A stretch of 21,081 nt of DNA from Victivallales bacterium. GTDB lineage: Bacteria; Verrucomicrobiota; Lentisphaeria; Oligosphaerales; Oligosphaeraceae. How positions within the stretch are numbered: the first letter of the stretch is position 1; the number at the start of each line of letters is the position of its first letter. A program made the translations under genes and the position numbers. Positions 6,855-14,545 of this stretch are shown piece after piece. The stretch covers positions 1-21,081 of the forward strand of contig JAFTAC010000522.1 in the NCBI GenBank assembly GCA_017458805.1. The letters run 5' to 3'. Below the pieces are notes generated by a model. The model saw nothing but the letters and a program-made list of their open reading frames with translations, had not been told where the DNA came from and did no database searches.

Positions 6855-9104
6855 CTATTTGAAGCTGTCATCGTCAAAGAAGGAGAGCTGGAACATTTTC
6901 GGGGGCTTCTCGGGCTTTGGCGGTGTTGCGCCAGACGGAGCTGGCGCATCTTCAGGGGCTTTATCTGCACTGGGCGGAGCCAATGCATCTCCAGGCGCGC
7001 CTTCTGGCGCATCTTCAGGGGCATCATCTGCACTGGGCTGAGCCTGTGCATCTCCAGGCGCGTCTCCAGGTCCCTCGCCTGGCCGTTCGATAATCTTGAT
7101 GGAGGAGGCGGGATAGGAGGTGACCTTGAAGCCCTTTGCCTCGCGGGAGCGCATGGCCAGGTCCGCGAAGCGGACGATGATGGGTGCGCGCGTGCGCCGT
7201 GTTTTGGAGGAGATATCGACCTGGATGACAAAGCCGTCGCCGACCAGCAGCTCCTGCACGATGCAGCCCTTCGGGATGAGCTCGTACTCCTTGTCCAGAA
7301 TGTAGGCCCCCAGTTTGAAGCGCTTTGCATAGAGCGTCCCTTCCGCACGGCTCTTGTAGAGCATGCAATAGACCTGCTCCTTGTTGGCGGCAAGCAGGTA
7401 CCGCGTCTGCCCCACGAATTCCTTTTCGGGGATGTCCATCACCTTGGCGGTGCCGTCGGCGCGGACGATGAAAATCTTGTCGTATTCAGTCAGGACGACG
7501 GGGGCCGCATCCTTGTTGGAGGGCTTGACGGAGGTGCCGACAAAGTGGTTCTGGCGGTCAAAATAGACCTTGACGTCGCGCCGCGCCACCTCCTTGGCGT
7601 TGACGGTCGTGAAGGTCGTGATTTCCGTCAGGCGCGGGAAATCCCCTGCATACTTGTCGTAGATGTGCTGGATATAGTCGATGGTGAACTGCACCAGATG
7701 GTCGAGGTGGTCCTGGTTTTCGGCAATCGCCTTGTTCAGGTTGATGATTTCCTGCTCGTTCTTGGCGATATCGAATGCGGAGATGCGGCGTATGGGGATT
7801 TGCAGAAGGCGTTCAATGTCGCTGTCCTGAATGTCGCGGTAGATGAGGTCGCGGTATTTCTCCAACCCCTTGCGCGTCTCGGCGAAAATCTTCTCGATGG
7901 TGGCGCAGGTTTCGATGCGCTTGTAGATGCGCTTCTCCACGAAAATCTGCGCAAGGGTCTTTTCCAGCACCTTCTCCTGCAACTGCGAGATGGCCAGTTC
8001 CAGTTCCGTCTTCAGGTACTCCTGGAGCTTCGTGACATTTCGATGAAGCACCTCGGAGACGGTCATCTTGACGGGCTTGTTGTCCTGGATGACCAGCATG
8101 TCGGAGTTGAGCGTCTTCTCGCAGTCCGTGTAGGCGTAGAGCTCCTTGATGGTCTCTTCCGCATAGATGTTGCGCTGGAGGTCGATTTCAATGCAGACAT
8201 GTTCGGCGGTGTAGTCGTTGATGGCGGCCAGCTTCACCTTGCCGCGCTTGGCGGCCGCCTCGATGGAGGCGAGCAGGGAGTCGGTCGTCGTGGTGGGAGG
8301 CACCTCGCGGATGATGAGTTTCTTGTTGCCATCGGCCTCGATGCGCGCACGGACGCGGATGCTGCCCGCGCCGTCTGCATAGTCGGTGGCGTCCATCAGG
8401 GCTCCTTGCGGGAAGTCGGGCAGAATCTGGAATGGCTCCCCCTTCAATATCTTGATCTCCGCCTGAAGAAGCTCTCCGAAGTTGTGTGAGAAGATATGGG
8501 TGGACATGCCGACGGCAATGCCGTCAGACCCCAGCATCAGCAGGGACGGCACTTTGGCGGGCAGGCGGACAGGTTCCTTCAGGCGTCCGTCGTATGTATC
8601 CACGAACTCCGTGATTTCGGGGTTGAAGAGCGTCTCCTTAGCCAGCTCAGTCAGGCGGCACTCGATGTAACGTGGGGCAGCTGCCGCCAGTCCCGTGATG
8701 ATGCTGCCGAAGTTGCCCTGGCGGTCAATGAAGTACTTCTTGTTGGCAAGGACCGTCAGCGCGCCCGCGATGGAAGCGTCGCCATGGGGGTGGTAGTGCA
8801 TGGTGTCGCCCACCACGCCCGCCACCTTGTTGAAGCGCCCGTCATCCACCTCGTGCAGACAGTGGAGGATGCGCCGCTGGACAGGCTTCAGGCCGTCATC
8901 CACATCGGGAATGGCCCTGTCGCGCACTACATAAGAGGAGTACTGGACATAGCAGGAGGCAAAGAAGTTGCGCAACGTCTCCCCGTTGTCATCGGGCACT
9001 GCAATGGCCTCGTTGGTAGAGCCCTGATCGTCGTCATTTTCCTCGTCGATGGGATTGTCGGTGTATTCCTCATCGTCGCCGTTATGTTTCTTACTATTCG
9101 CCAT
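6855..9104 (-). CDS. parC: Topoisomerase IV subunit A (ParC; GyrA_2-like)
   Basis: The product is a 749-residue type IIA topoisomerase A subunit. After an acidic, non-conserved N-terminus (1-40) comes the winged-helix/DNA-gate region: RDRAIPDVDDGLKPVQRRIL (61-80), HYHPHGDAS (103-111), and AAAPRYIECRL with catalytic Tyr146. The coiled-coil tower region runs to about residue 480. The C-terminal part is the short, degenerate form seen in Bacteroidetes and PVC ParC-like proteins (KVYFDRQNHFVG, LYAKRFKLG). I see no GyrA-box (QRRGGKG), which argues for decatenation rather than negative supercoiling. The last 70 or so residues are an Ala/Pro/Asp/Glu-rich tail with a 63-bp duplication in the DNA, ending in MFQLSFFDDDSFK. 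The ATG is 6 nt after the parE stop with no clear Shine-Dalgarno, so translation is probably coupled to parE. Confidence 0.88.
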   Translation of the reverse strand: MANSKKHNGDDEEYTDNPIDEENDDDQGSTNEAIAVPDDNGETLRNFFASCYVQYSSYVVRDRAIPDVDDGLKPVQRRILHCLHEVDDGRFNKVAGVVGDTMHYHPHGDASIAGALTVLANKKYFIDRQGNFGSIITGLAAAAPRYIECRLTELAKETLFNPEITEFVDTYDGRLKEPVRLPAKVPSLLMLGSDGIAVGMSTHIFSHNFGELLQAEIKILKGEPFQILPDFPQGALMDATDYADGAGSIRVRARIEADGNKKLIIREVPPTTTTDSLLASIEAAAKRGKVKLAAINDYTAEHVCIEIDLQRNIYAEETIKELYAYTDCEKTLNSDMLVIQDNKPVKMTVSEVLHRNVTKLQEYLKTELELAISQLQEKVLEKTLAQIFVEKRIYKRIETCATIEKIFAETRKGLEKYRDLIYRDIQDSDIERLLQIPIRRISAFDIAKNEQEIINLNKAIAENQDHLDHLVQFTIDYIQHIYDKYAGDFPRLTEITTFTTVNAKEVARRDVKVYFDRQNHFVGTSVKPSNKDAAPVVLTEYDKIFIVRADGTAKVMDIPEKEFVGQTRYLLAANKEQVYCMLYKSRAEGTLYAKRFKLGAYILDKEYELIPKGCIVQELLVGDGFVIQVDISSKTRRTRAPIIVRFADLAMRSREAKGFKVTSYPASSIKIIERPGEGPGDAPGDAQAQPSADDAPEDAPEGAPGDALAPPSADKAPEDAPAPSGATPPKPEKPPKMFQLSFFDDDSFK
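6941..7066 (-). repeat. 63-bp tandem duplication in the parC tail
   Basis: Two imperfect 63-bp copies start at 6941 and 7004 (both begin CTGGCGCATCTTCAGGGG). They encode two 21-residue blocks of the PGDA-PSAD-APEDAP type near the ParC C-terminus. The copies have diverged by several substitutions. The period is a multiple of three, so the frame is kept. Confidence 0.75.
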
Positions 9105-9110
9105 ATTGCA

Positions 9111-10997
9111 TCAAATCACGATATCGGAAAGAAGGTTGTCCAGGACATATTCGCGTCGCGTGGGGGAGTTTGGCCCCATGTAGAAGCGCAGGATGGATTC
9201 GATGTCCTTCTGGTTGTCGATGGTGACGGGAACGAGGCGCATCCCCTCGCGGATGAAGGGCTTGAACTCCTCGGGCGAGATTTCGCCCAGTCCTTTGAAG
9301 CGTGTCATCTCGCAGGATTTGCCCAGGGTCTTGATGGCCTCGTCCCGCTCGGCGTCGTTGAAGCAGTAGATGGTCTTCTTCTTGGTTCGGACGCGGTAGA
9401 GCGGAGTCTCCAAAATGAAAAGGTGGTTGGAGAGCACCAGCGGCTGGAACAAGGTGAGGAAAAAGGTGATGACCAGCATGCGGATGTGGAAGCCATCGAC
9501 ATCCGCATCAGAGGCGATGATGATTTTGGAGTAGCGCAAGTCGTCCAGGCTCTTCTCGATGCCGAGGGCGCGCACGATGAAGTAGAGTTCCTCGTTCTTG
9601 TAGATGGACTTCTCTGGGCTGAGCCCATAGCAGTTCAGGACCTTACCACGCAGCGGAAAAACCGCCTGCGTCTCGGGATTCCTCGCATGGATCATGTTGT
9701 TCGCGGCAGAGTCGCCCTCGGTGAGGAAAATCATGGATTCGGCGCAGCGCTCCTTGTCAACCAGTTTGCGCTTGGTATCGAAATCGCACAGGTGGAACTG
9801 GCAATCCCGCAGTTTTGGCACGCGGAGAACAGTCTTCTTCGCCTGGTCCTTGATGCCCTTGCGAATCTCCTGGATGCGGGTGCGCGCCTCCTCGTTCTTG
9901 GCAATCTTGTCAAGCAGGCACTGACGGATTTCCGCGTTTTTGTAGAGCATGTCGGCGATGGCCTCGCTGACCTCGGATACCATCCACCCCTTCAGGTCGG
10001 TGTTGCCCAGCTTGTTCTTGGTCTGGGACTCGAACATCGGGTCAGGGATGCGGATGGCCACCACGGCGACAATGCCGCTACGCACATCCTCCGCATCCAG
10101 TTTCTTGCCGCTGGAGACGGCAGAAACGGCCTTCAGCAACCCCTCCTTGAACGCTGAGAGGTGGGTGCCGCCGTCGTTGGTGTTCTGCCCGTTGACGAAG
10201 GAGTAGTAGCTGGCGTCCAGCACCGCCAGGTGCGTAAAGGCGAACTCGATACGGTCGTTCTTGAAGTGCAGGGGTTCGTAAAGGCATGCGTCCTTGTCAA
10301 TCTTCGATTCCAGCAAATCCAGCAGGCCGCGACGTGAAAAGAAACGCTCGCCGTTGAAGAGCAGCGTCAACCCGCTGTTCAGCCAGGCATAGTTGGACAT
10401 GCGCCTCGGGACAATGTGCTTCACGTCAAAGTGGAAATCTGGGAAGAATTTCTGAGCTGGACGGAATGTGACCTCCGTGCCGTTCTCCTCCTCCGTTTTC
10501 CCCTTCTCCTCCTTCTTGAGCACGCCGTGCTCGAACCGCGCGGTGGTGTAGGCTCCGTTGCGGCGAGAGGTGATGACAAATGTCTCCGATAGGGCATTGA
10601 CCGCCTTGAGACCGACGCCATTCAGACCAATGGAGCACGCAAAGGGGCTCGGCTTGCCGTCGCTCCCAGACACGAACTTTCCGCCCGTGTTGATTTTCGA
10701 CACGCAATCCACCACCTTCTCAAGCGGAATGCCACGCCCGTAGTCGCGCACGCGCACCAGCCCCGTCTCGTCGATGTTGACCTCGATTTTCTTCCCTGAG
10801 CCGACAGTAAACTCGTCAATGCTGTTGTCGATGACCTCCTTGAGAAGAATGTAGATGCCATCGTCAGGGTGGTCGCCGTTGCCAAGGCGCCCGATATACA
10901 TGCCAGGCCGCGCCTGGATGTGCTCCAGGCTGTCCAGCGTGCGTATATCCTCCGCATTGTACGCTGGTATTATTTTGTTATCTGAATCGTTCGCCAC
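9111..10997 (-). CDS. parE: Topoisomerase IV subunit B (ParE; GyrB_2-like)
   Basis: A 628-residue type IIA topoisomerase ATPase subunit. The GHKL ATPase comes first: EVIDNSIDE with catalytic Glu54 and Mg-binding Asn58, DYGRGIP (85-91), and the GLNGVG lid (124-129). The transducer domain carries QTKNKLGN (325-332). The TOPRIM domain has FLTEGDS with Glu427, and SDADVDG with Asp497, Asp499 and Asp501. RFKGLGE (567-573) closes the family signature. The length is that of ParE (about 630) and too short for the large proteobacterial GyrB. The start is GTG at 10997, with AGAGG seven bases upstream; there is no better ATG. parC begins 6 nt after the stop. The leader holds a seven-copy 27-bp array ending 28 bp before the start codon. 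Confidence 0.9.
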   Translation of the reverse strand: MANDSDNKIIPAYNAEDIRTLDSLEHIQARPGMYIGRLGNGDHPDDGIYILLKEVIDNSIDEFTVGSGKKIEVNIDETGLVRVRDYGRGIPLEKVVDCVSKINTGGKFVSGSDGKPSPFACSIGLNGVGLKAVNALSETFVITSRRNGAYTTARFEHGVLKKEEKGKTEEENGTEVTFRPAQKFFPDFHFDVKHIVPRRMSNYAWLNSGLTLLFNGERFFSRRGLLDLLESKIDKDACLYEPLHFKNDRIEFAFTHLAVLDASYYSFVNGQNTNDGGTHLSAFKEGLLKAVSAVSSGKKLDAEDVRSGIVAVVAIRIPDPMFESQTKNKLGNTDLKGWMVSEVSEAIADMLYKNAEIRQCLLDKIAKNEEARTRIQEIRKGIKDQAKKTVLRVPKLRDCQFHLCDFDTKRKLVDKERCAESMIFLTEGDSAANNMIHARNPETQAVFPLRGKVLNCYGLSPEKSIYKNEELYFIVRALGIEKSLDDLRYSKIIIASDADVDGFHIRMLVITFFLTLFQPLVLSNHLFILETPLYRVRTKKKTIYCFNDAERDEAIKTLGKSCEMTRFKGLGEISPEEFKPFIREGMRLVPVTIDNQKDIESILRFYMGPNSPTRREYVLDNLLSDIVI

Positions 10998-11017
10998 GTT
11001 TTTACCTCTTTACTACT

Positions 11018-11037
11018 GCGCGGGTCAGAGCCCGCGC
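11018..11037. other. Perfect GC hairpin at the parE-proximal edge of the 27-bp array
   Basis: GCGCGGG and CCCGCGC form a 7-bp stem around a TCAGAG loop. The right arm belongs to the first 27-bp unit, while the left arm lies outside the array, so only this edge has the perfect hairpin. It ends about 20 bp from the parE start codon and could mask or modulate its leader. Confidence 0.55.
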
Positions 11038-11214
11038 CTCTCCACGACTTGCCAGAGCCCGCGCCTCTCCACGACTTGCCAGAGCCCGCGCCTCTCCACG
11101 AGCGGCCAGAGCCCGCGCTTCTCCACGAGCTGCCAGAGCCCGCGCTTCTCCACGAGCTGCCAGAGCCCGCGCATCTCAACGAGCGGTCAGAGCCCGCGCT
11201 TCTCCAAGTCGCGC
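11026..11214. repeat. Seven-copy 27-bp tandem repeat array upstream of parE
   Basis: Units start at 11026, 11053, 11080, 11107, 11134, 11161 and 11188, exactly 27 bp apart with no spacers. The plus-strand core is CAGAGCCCGCGC, followed by a variable part around TCTCCACGA. Units differ by a few substitutions and no indels. Because 27 is nine codons, all frames that start open stay open, giving spurious repeat ORFs on both strands; none has a convincing start. The array fills nearly the whole 229-bp gap between the acidic zinc-ribbon gene and parE. It lacks alternating unique spacers, so it is not CRISPR. Confidence 0.93.
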
Positions 11215-11226
11215 TAGGCACGCTCC

Positions 11227-11535
11227 TTAATAGTTGTCATCGTCATCGTCGTCATCGTCATCGTAGTCGTCTTCGTCCTCGTCTTCGTCGTCGTAATCGT
11301 CTTCGTAATCATCGTCGTCCTCGTCGTCGAATTCATCGTCTTCATCGTCGAGGTCGGCACTGTCCATATCGTCTATATCTTCATCATCATCATCAAAATC
11401 GTCGAGCAGTTGTGACGCAAGGAGGGGCTGTCCGCATTCAGGGCACAGGCCTTCTTCTTTTTCGACTTCCCTAAGGGAGACTTTGCACTCGCAATGTGGG
11501 CATCTAATCGTTTCACTGTTGCGGCTTCTACGCAT
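11227..11535 (-). CDS. Small zinc-ribbon protein with a very acidic tail
   Basis: A 102-residue protein. Residues 12-34 hold two Cys pairs, CPHC (12-15, with a further Cys17) and CPEC (31-34), spaced as in a zinc ribbon. From residue 45 to the end almost every residue is Asp or Glu, with a few Tyr, including a run of nine Asp at 92-100. I do not recognise a family beyond the zinc ribbon. Acidic tails of this kind can mimic nucleic acid or bind basic proteins, but that is inference. ATG 11535 has AAAGGAG seven bases upstream; the in-frame start at 11553 is inside the leader. It lies upstream of parE on the same strand, separated by the 27-bp array, and downstream of the GH116 gene. Confidence 0.75.
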   Translation of the reverse strand: MRRSRNSETIRCPHCECKVSLREVEKEEGLCPECGQPLLASQLLDDFDDDDEDIDDMDSADLDDEDDEFDDEDDDDYEDDYDDEDEDEDDYDDDDDDDDDNY

Positions 11536-11634
11536 GGTTTTCTCCTTTAACATTTAAAAATATGGTAATTCTTCGAGGCAATTCTCACGCCTCTTTTAGC
11601 ATTTTCCCGCCGGGTATGGGGCAAATGTACGCAT

Positions 11635-11662
11635 AATCTATTGTAATATCCAAAAAATGCAA
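11635..11662 (-). promoter_or_regulatory. Possible promoter for the zinc-ribbon gene
   Basis: On the minus strand TTGCAT (11662-11657) and TAGATT (11640-11635) are 16 bp apart, about 100 bp before the ATG at 11535. The boxes match the sigma-70 consensus only partly (3/6 and 4/6). The surrounding gap (11536-11678) holds no ORF. Confidence 0.25.
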
Positions 11663-11678
11663 ATGGATTTGGCTTTTT

Positions 11679-14303
11679 TTAGCAACGCACCACCAAGCAA
11701 TCTTGTGGTTTCAGAAGAATCGGCTTCTCCAGTCGCCATTCGCCGTTGGCATATTCCGCTCCAACGGCCTGGTCGTTCACGGTGAGCGCAGTGCCCTCAA
11801 CAGCCAGGCGTTCCAGCTCCAGAGTGCCATGTAAAAGCTGCACCTTTTGCACGCCATTATGCACCTCGAAAACGCCCCAGGCGGCTCCCAGGGCCCAGAA
11901 ACAGCGGAATTCCCCTGAACCCTGCGGTTTAAAGCCAATCATCTTCTTGCTCATGTCATAGCGGAAGCCGCTGAAGGCCTGGAGCATTGCGTATGAAGCC
12001 AAGGCGCGCACATAGTTGTTGCCGCACTCGATTTCATTCCATGGATTGCGTTTCTTGCCGTCATAGCGTCCGCGAATCGCCGATGCGACCGCCTCCGCCT
12101 CGCACAGTTTGCCGCGCAAGGCGAGATGCACGCCGAAGGCCCACTCGAAGCCAGTCATCACCTCGCAGTTGTATCCCAGTGGTATCGCAGGCTTGCTCTC
12201 GGCATGAGGCCACGTACACATCACCGTGCCAGCCTCGTCATTGAGCGCATAGACACGCCAGGTGTTCGCCCAATCCCGCATAGAAGGCTTGTAGTTGTAC
12301 TTGAAGATGGCGTCCAGCGTGGAGTCGTTCATGCTCGCATCCCAGATTTCGCCGATGCCGTATAGAGATGCATAAAGCTGCCCCAGATGGGAGTCGATTT
12401 CGCAGCCGCCGCCAATCTGGTACTTGATTTCGCCGACCTCGCTGTTCCAGTAGTAGTCCTCCAGACGCGCCACCTGCTCGTCGGGATTCGGAGAGTCATA
12501 CTTGTTGGCGTAGGAAACAAACTTCCCGTGGTCTTTCACGTCAACCTGCTGCGCAAAATACTCCCCATTGAAGAGGTGCTCCTCGCACCACTTCCGCCCC
12601 TTGCGGTAGATGGAATCGCACAAGTCGCCAAAAGCCTCGTCGCCGCAGATGCGCGCCATCTCGGTGGCTGCCTTCAAGGCGGCCAGATAGTGCCCCATCA
12701 GCCAGCCAGAGGGTCCGAACAGCTCGGTGTCGAGCGTGTGATGCTGCCGCCCCGTCAAGATTCCGCTCTGGTCAGGGTCCCAGCGGTCGGGGTTGCGCTC
12801 ATCCCATGCGTAGGAAACCGCTTTCTTCGCCGTGGCCCACAATTTCCGCAGCCACTCGGTATCGCCTGAAACTTTCCATTCGCGGTAGATTTTCATCACC
12901 TCGCCGCAGACACCATCGACGCAGGAGTGGAAGGCCCCCCATGGTATCCCCAGGGGCAGCATGAGGCGGATGGACAGCCCCCCGTCCTCGTCAGCCCCAT
13001 ACTGCGCCGTGACCTCGCGCATCGTGCGTTCCAGATCGGGGAACAAGAGGCTCATCGCCTGCGCATAGTTCCAGACGTGCTGGCAGCTTCCAGGGCATGA
13101 CCCCTTGCGTGGTCCCACCCCCTCCCAGCCCCAAATCTCGCCGTTTTCAAGGCGCAGGACCGTGGGGGAAATCAGCACCGCCAGATTCTCAGTGGCTCCC
13201 TCCAGGCAGGCCGCAGGCAAGGTTGAACTGTGGATGGCGTCGCGGAAGGCGAAGACCTTGGTACGCGTCTCCTCCATCTCTTCAAAGGCGATTCGCGCGG
13301 CGTCAGCGGCGTTTTTGCAGAGGGAGGCGTAGTAGTTCTTCCAGCGGTTTTCGCGGAGACCGCTCTTCGCCAGCAGTTCATCCATATTGCCGTTCCATGT
13401 ATTCGCGCGGTTCGGAATGTACCACGAAATGACGAAACGCGCGACATGGGAGACGCCTGGTTCCAAGGTGAAGTGCGCCGCAATGGTACCTAGATCGCCA
13501 CTAGAGCGGCCAAAGGACATTCGCCCATAGTTGCCACGAGGCGTGAAGGGACGTGGCGTCAGCGGACCAGGCGTGGTGATGTTCCGCCAGTAGGTTTCCA
13601 AACCGTCGCTCCAGCGCCCACGGTACCACATCTCCTGACAGGAGACAACTGGCTCGTCCGTGGAAAGAGTCAGCTCGCCGAAACCGAGTTCGTCTTCTGG
13701 CAGGTTGTTGCAAAGGCGAAGCTGCGTCAGGGGGCCGTTGTGTTCAATTGCATTGGTGGCCTCGATGTTGCTCCACGGGTTGAGCAGCGTGCCAGCCATG
13801 GTGTAATTCAGCGTGGAGGCGGTGTCGTTGCGGATTTCGCACTCGAATATCGCAACTGGCAGCGAAGAGGTGTCGGATTCGCCAGGCACGAAGCGGCTCC
13901 AGGTTGTAAGCAGCACCTTGCCAGGGAAGTGCGGGTCACTTAAGGTGTATTCCGCCACGGGGAACTCGCCGTTCAGCTCGCACTCCTTGAAGTGGGGCAG
14001 CGCAGCAAAGGTGTCGGCGTCGGGTCCCCAACCAAAACCGTTGAACATCGTCTCTGTCCCGCGCGGCTCGCCCGCAAAATCACGAGGCAAATCGCCATTC
14101 AGCACACGGATATCCACCAACTGACCATCCATGCTTTCCGCTCGCACGAGAAAATGGCTTGCGCCATTGTGGCGGAATTTTCCCGCCTCATTGAAAATCT
14201 CCCACTGCTCCAGATAGCCGTTGCCTGCTATTCCAATGCAGCCCGCACCTATTCCGCCTACAGGGAAGGAGACCTGTGCCAGTCGCTCGCCTTTCAATTT
14301 CAT
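11679..14303 (-). CDS. GH116 family beta-glycosidase (GBA2/DUF608-like)
   Basis: The 874-residue protein has the two-domain layout of bacterial GH116 enzymes, related to human non-lysosomal glucosylceramidase GBA2. The N-terminal beta-domain opens with FPVGGIGAGCIGIAGNGYLEQWEIFNEAG (about 13-41). The (alpha/alpha)6 catalytic domain starts near residue 365. By family alignment the nucleophile should be Glu527 (TLDTELFGP) and the acid/base Asp637 (GGGCEIDSHLGQ); the signature NPWNEIECGNNYVRA lies at about 753-767. There is no signal peptide, so the enzyme is probably cytosolic, acting on imported beta-linked glucosides or xylosides. ATG 14303 has AGGAG nine bases upstream; the longer frame from 14354 has no such site. 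It is divergent from dapA and has a good promoter at 14358-14385. The exact substrate cannot be read from the sequence. Confidence 0.88.
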   Translation of the reverse strand: MKLKGERLAQVSFPVGGIGAGCIGIAGNGYLEQWEIFNEAGKFRHNGASHFLVRAESMDGQLVDIRVLNGDLPRDFAGEPRGTETMFNGFGWGPDADTFAALPHFKECELNGEFPVAEYTLSDPHFPGKVLLTTWSRFVPGESDTSSLPVAIFECEIRNDTASTLNYTMAGTLLNPWSNIEATNAIEHNGPLTQLRLCNNLPEDELGFGELTLSTDEPVVSCQEMWYRGRWSDGLETYWRNITTPGPLTPRPFTPRGNYGRMSFGRSSGDLGTIAAHFTLEPGVSHVARFVISWYIPNRANTWNGNMDELLAKSGLRENRWKNYYASLCKNAADAARIAFEEMEETRTKVFAFRDAIHSSTLPAACLEGATENLAVLISPTVLRLENGEIWGWEGVGPRKGSCPGSCQHVWNYAQAMSLLFPDLERTMREVTAQYGADEDGGLSIRLMLPLGIPWGAFHSCVDGVCGEVMKIYREWKVSGDTEWLRKLWATAKKAVSYAWDERNPDRWDPDQSGILTGRQHHTLDTELFGPSGWLMGHYLAALKAATEMARICGDEAFGDLCDSIYRKGRKWCEEHLFNGEYFAQQVDVKDHGKFVSYANKYDSPNPDEQVARLEDYYWNSEVGEIKYQIGGGCEIDSHLGQLYASLYGIGEIWDASMNDSTLDAIFKYNYKPSMRDWANTWRVYALNDEAGTVMCTWPHAESKPAIPLGYNCEVMTGFEWAFGVHLALRGKLCEAEAVASAIRGRYDGKKRNPWNEIECGNNYVRALASYAMLQAFSGFRYDMSKKMIGFKPQGSGEFRCFWALGAAWGVFEVHNGVQKVQLLHGTLELERLAVEGTALTVNDQAVGAEYANGEWRLEKPILLKPQDCLVVRC

Positions 14304-14357
14304 AGTCGTTATTCTCCTGCAATATTTCAAGACAATAGAGGTAATTGATGCCACCTC

Positions 14358-14385
14358 AATATACAGTCAATCGCATTGTTTTCAA
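14358..14385 (-). promoter_or_regulatory. Sigma-70-type promoter for the GH116 gene
   Basis: On the minus strand TTGAAA (14385-14380) and TATATT (14363-14358) are separated by 16 bp. Each box matches the consensus at five of six positions. The -10 lies 55 bp from the GH116 start codon, leaving a short leader with the AGGAG site. Confidence 0.6.
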
Positions 14386-14417
14386 GCAACTGATTGACTT
14401 GGATTCCACAAACCTTC

Positions 14418-14432
14418 GCATGAAAAATGCGC
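14418..14432. other. Small inverted repeat in the GH116-dapA divergent region
   Basis: CGCAT-gaaaa-ATGCG lies between the two outward-facing promoters. The motif AAAAATGC recurs at 14423, 14442 and 14473, the last copy inside the dapA spacer. This could be a regulator-binding cluster or just A-rich sequence. Confidence 0.3.
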
Positions 14433-14455
14433 TCAAAACAAAAAAATGCGATGGT

Positions 14456-14485
14456 TTGACTACCGTAAAGAGAAAAATGCATTAT
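14456..14485 (+). promoter_or_regulatory. Candidate promoter for dapA
   Basis: TTGACT (14456-14461) and CATTAT (14480-14485) are 18 bp apart, with 5/6 and 4/6 consensus matches. The -10 is 60 bp upstream of the dapA ATG. Together with the GH116 promoter it makes a 242-bp divergent regulatory region. Confidence 0.5.
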
Positions 14486-14545
14486 GTTATTGGTGGATGA
14501 TTATGCCAAAATCACAAATCCTACCATACACATTTGGAGAGAAAA

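Noticed and set aside
8496..10157. Long plus-strand open frame (553 codons) across parC and parE
   Set aside because: It is antisense to two genes with complete catalytic motifs, has low-complexity His/Val/Asp-rich composition typical of shadow frames, and has no Shine-Dalgarno.
11026..11214. CRISPR array
   Set aside because: The units are directly adjacent and there are no unique spacers or cas genes.
10970..11474. Repeat-encoded ORFs over the 27-bp array (both strands)
   Set aside because: A 27-bp period keeps any frame open. The proteins are pure repeat, the minus-strand one starts at a GTG without a ribosome site, and others run antisense into the zinc-ribbon gene.
11575..11593. Terminator GAGGC-N9-GCCTC upstream of the zinc-ribbon gene
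   Set aside because: The stem is only five base pairs, the loop is nine, and it lies in the leader of a minus-strand gene with no T-run on that strand.
14304..14354. Longer GH116 start at 14354
   Set aside because: The added 17 residues are not family-like and the frame would cover the AGGAG site of ATG 14303 and approach the promoter -10.
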